NCBI GenBank assembly: GCA_020200995.1
Contig: JAIVHQ010000030.1
Span: forward strand, 1 to 8,930
Reading direction: 5' to 3'
Length of the DNA: 8,930 nucleotides
DNA from: Flavobacteriales bacterium
Lineage (GTDB): Bacteria; Bacteroidota; Bacteroidia; Flavobacteriales_D; Cryomorphaceae
How positions within the stretch are numbered: the stretch's first letter is position 1; each line of letters begins with the position of its first letter. Positions 7,228-8,930 of this stretch are shown here, in pieces. The translations under genes and the position numbers were made by a program. Below the pieces are notes generated by a model. The model had not been told where the DNA came from, did not search any database, and worked only from the letters and a program-made list of their open reading frames with translations.

Positions 7228-8316
7228 TCAGGTCTCGATTTCGGGCCGATAGTTTTCGGCAGTTTTACCGAATGACCATGCCACGGCCTCCCGTGCAGAT
7301 TTGATGTGCGGAGGCACACAGAGAAAGTAGCGTCGGCCCGTTGAAGGACAGGTCACCCCTGCAAACTGGATGAAGTTTCCAGCGAGTTTGTCCTTCTTCT
7401 CGGTGCGGTACAAAGTAAGGTCGTAGCCAAAGCGGTCTTTGCCTTCATCGATTACCACAAGCCCCAGCAATGTGCCAAACCGCTCACTGCCCAGAATTTC
7501 GCGGTAACACCGTCGCACTTCGGCATTGGCCTCGGCCATGATTTCTTCGCGCGTCACCTCATCGGGCTGCTCCACCAATTTTTGTGGTACGGCCACCCCG
7601 TTGTGAAAAAATAGTGCAGTGCCGTCGGCCCAGGAAATGGCGGGCACCTCATCGCCGTGCAACTCGAAGGAATCATTAAGTGCAATGGAGGTCGGTGCAA
7701 GTACAGCACAAGCAAAATCATCAAAGGTGTAGAGCAACATTCCTCCCGCATTCAGGAATTCGGAAAACCCGGGGGGAAGTGGAAATTTCCACCCACAACA
7801 ATCTTCACATATTTCATAAAAACGCACCCAATCGATATCGCCCCAGGAAGGGCTAACCGACGGACGGTGAGCGTGTTTATCGGGTAGCATTGACAAGGCT
7901 AAAAGGCGGTTGCGAACGGGGTCGGCGCATGCGCGTGATATTCGTGCGTTCAGGTCACGAAACACCATGTTTTGTAGGTGGGTAAATCGCCCTTCGGGCG
8001 CCACTTGCCTCAAGTGGTTCAGACAATCTTCGGCACTTGCAATGACGTATTTGAATATGGCATCATTGAGATTTTTGCGCCTGTGGGAGTCAGATACGAC
8101 ATTCACCCTGGCTTCCACCTCTACTTTCGCGCTGAGTGGGCCTTCGGCAATTTTTATTTCGGGACAGTCGGCACCTGTAATGTCCCTATATAGTCGATTA
8201 ACGGCCCAGGAAATCTCTGCCCTGTCCGCCTCCGCACAGTTTAGCACGCTGTTAATGCAGGCGTCCTTTGCCTTGCTGAGCGCATTCAGGGTGTGCCGGT
8301 CTAAATCTTCCGGCAT
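7228..8316 (-). CDS. DUF6745-like protein of unknown function
   Basis: This 362-aa protein has no signal peptide or membrane segment, so it is probably cytoplasmic. Residues 1-150 are mostly helical by composition. Residues about 155-350 match the conserved pattern I recall for DUF6745: a cysteine cluster (C170, C173, C174, then GW), LHGDEVPAISWADG (219-232), FFHNGVAVP (237-244 region), the family hallmark EANAEVRR (262-269), CPSTGRRY (323-330), VPP (334-336) and AVAWSFG (344-350). Relatives are often found beside leucine-rich-repeat genes or fused to them, from memory; none is visible here. The family has no established biochemical role, and I see no nuclease, kinase or protease motif. The cysteine cluster could bind a metal. 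It is the second gene of an operon: its ATG follows the upstream gene's TGA by one codon in the same frame, which suggests translational coupling. It is convergent with typA. Confidence 0.75.
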   Translation of the reverse strand: MPEDLDRHTLNALSKAKDACINSVLNCAEADRAEISWAVNRLYRDITGADCPEIKIAEGPLSAKVEVEARVNVVSDSHRRKNLNDAIFKYVIASAEDCLNHLRQVAPEGRFTHLQNMVFRDLNARISRACADPVRNRLLALSMLPDKHAHRPSVSPSWGDIDWVRFYEICEDCCGWKFPLPPGFSEFLNAGGMLLYTFDDFACAVLAPTSIALNDSFELHGDEVPAISWADGTALFFHNGVAVPQKLVEQPDEVTREEIMAEANAEVRRCYREILGSERFGTLLGLVVIDEGKDRFGYDLTLYRTEKKDKLAGNFIQFAGVTCPSTGRRYFLCVPPHIKSAREAVAWSFGKTAENYRPEIET

Positions 8317-8319
8317 CGA

Positions 8320-8670
8320 TCAGTCTTTTACAGCCCGAATGGCTTTTGCGTAAGGATCAAATTCGCGTTGACGGATCACCCTGTAGGTTCCGGGGGGGAT
8401 CTCAATGGCCGCATGCTCTCCCGTCCATTCAGTGGAGTCAATTAGCAGGTGTTCGAGGGTGCAAGACTCATGTACATTGAGGTAATGCGTAACTATACCG
8501 CCACCTTCAGTAAATGTGTCGTCATCTGCCTTGGTGATTTCCACTGCTTCACCCGTCATAAAATGTCCGTGGTTCCTACCTTCACCTCTTACCAGCAGCC
8601 TCTCCGTTGTGAGCGGGGCTTGCGGCAAATTGGCGATTCGTTCGATCAAAACATCTCCTTGTCTATACAT
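8320..8670 (-). CDS. Small RQGDV-type conserved protein, partner of the DUF6745-like gene
   Basis: This 116-aa protein has no signal peptide or membrane helix and is predicted mainly beta. It starts MYRQGDVLI, has a glycine/histidine stretch GEGRNHGHF (29-37) and ends with LEHLLI (72-77), EHAAIEIPPGTYRVIRQREF (85-104). From memory, small proteins with RQGD near the start, a GE-x-x-GH-x-H motif and a YRV-x-RQRE ending are widespread and unannotated in bacteria and some phages, and often sit next to DUF6745 genes. Six histidines (34, 36, 62, 67, 74, 86) could allow metal binding, but that is inference. The frame also has a GTG at 8671-8673 immediately before this ATG; I chose the ATG because homologues begin close to the RQGD motif. 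It is the first gene of the operon, with no strong ribosome-binding site visible, only an A-rich leader. Confidence 0.72.
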   Translation of the reverse strand: MYRQGDVLIERIANLPQAPLTTERLLVRGEGRNHGHFMTGEAVEITKADDDTFTEGGGIVTHYLNVHESCTLEHLLIDSTEWTGEHAAIEIPPGTYRVIRQREFDPYAKAIRAVKD

Positions 8671-8677
8671 CACTTTT

Positions 8678-8706
8678 TTGGTTTTTTAAAGAACACTTTA
8701 AATTTA
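8678..8706 (+). promoter_or_regulatory. Possible promoter for the CPXCG-family gene
   Basis: TTG at 8678-8680 and TAAATTTA at 8699-8706 (one mismatch to TAnnTTTG) are separated by 18 nt, close to the Bacteroidota optimum of 19. Transcription would start near 8714, giving a leader of about 25 nt to the ATG at 8740. The 66-nt gap must also hold the promoter of the opposite operon, for which I see no good match. Confidence 0.4.
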
Positions 8707-8739
8707 TGAAGGTTTACACAGAATAGAAAACCACCCACC

Positions 8740-8919
8740 ATGATTGAACATTTTTTCACCTGTCCGTATTGTTTCGAGCAAATTTCAATTCTTGTCGACC
8801 CTTCGGCAGCATCGCAGCAATATATTGAAGACTGCGAAGTGTGTTGCAACCCCATTTCGTTCGGCGTGGATGTTAAGAATGGCCAAATCGAAAGTTTTTT
8901 TGCGGAAATTTTGGAGTAA
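8740..8919 (+). CDS. CPXCG-family cysteine-rich small protein
   Basis: This complete 59-aa ORF begins MIEHFFTCPYC and ends EILE-TAA. It matches the pattern of the CPXCG motif-containing cysteine-rich family: CPYC (8-11), a VDPSA stretch, then YIEDCEVCCNPI (28-39) with C32, C35 and C36. Two CxxC knuckles suggest a single zinc-ribbon-like site, with C36 as an extra family cysteine. In this copy the glycine of CPXCG is replaced by phenylalanine (F12). Length is close to that usual for the family, whose function is unknown; a nucleic-acid or protein-binding zinc ribbon is a guess. The gene is divergent from the RQGDV/DUF6745 operon with a 66-nt gap, and nothing clearly links them. The window ends 11 nt after the stop, so its downstream context is not visible. 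Confidence 0.85.
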   Translation: MIEHFFTCPYCFEQISILVDPSAASQQYIEDCEVCCNPISFGVDVKNGQIESFFAEILE

Positions 8920-8930
8920 AGTCACTTTTT

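Noticed and set aside
7910..8353. 147-codon plus-strand frame opposite the DUF6745-like gene
   Set aside because: It overlaps the recognisable minus-strand gene and has no motif, so it is a shadow.
8917..8930. AAAGTCACTTTTT at the right edge as a terminator
   Set aside because: The arms leave only a 1-nt loop, which cannot form a hairpin, and the sequence is cut by the window end.
8899..8930. Any mobile element, CRISPR array or integration site in the window
   Set aside because: I saw no transposase or integrase, no spaced direct repeats and no direct repeats bounding a gene block, including at the right edge.

Overview
The window looks like chromosomal DNA from a Bacteroidota bacterium, probably Flavobacteriales-like (the lineage below phylum is inference). 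Two secreted proteins end in type IX secretion (T9SS) type A sorting domains, which are restricted to this phylum. A perfect Bacteroidota-type -7 box (TAnnTTTG) precedes typA, and classical Shine-Dalgarno sequences are largely absent. I see no mobile element, CRISPR array, tRNA or rRNA.

Layout, left to right. (1) The 3' part of a secreted PQQ-type glucose/sorbosone dehydrogenase-like protein with a PKD domain and T9SS tail; its 5' end lies outside the window. (2) Convergent to it, a membrane-anchored SPFH/band-7 protein resembling the HIR/stomatin group. (3) A 347-nt intergenic region between divergent genes, with an 8-bp inverted repeat. (4) A 683-aa secreted protein with signal peptide, predicted beta-propeller, two tandem copies of a four-cysteine domain and a T9SS tail, closed by a strong intrinsic terminator. 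(5) typA/bipA, the ribosome-associated GTPase, with its own promoter; the likely start is the ATG at 5400, not an upstream GTG. (6) On the minus strand and convergent with typA, a two-gene operon: a 116-aa RQGDV-type protein followed by a 362-aa DUF6745-like protein. The two reading frames are in phase and separated only by TGA-TCG before the next ATG. (7) Divergent from that operon, a 59-aa cysteine-rich CPXCG-family protein.

Most genes look independently transcribed: strands alternate, and the only clear operon is the minus-strand pair at 7228-8670. That pair is the best candidate for an undescribed system. Both proteins belong, by recalled motifs, to conserved but uncharacterised families, and they are tightly linked here. 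Nothing in the sequence alone gives their function. The two T9SS cargo proteins are envelope or extracellular functions; typA and the SPFH protein are housekeeping or stress functions.
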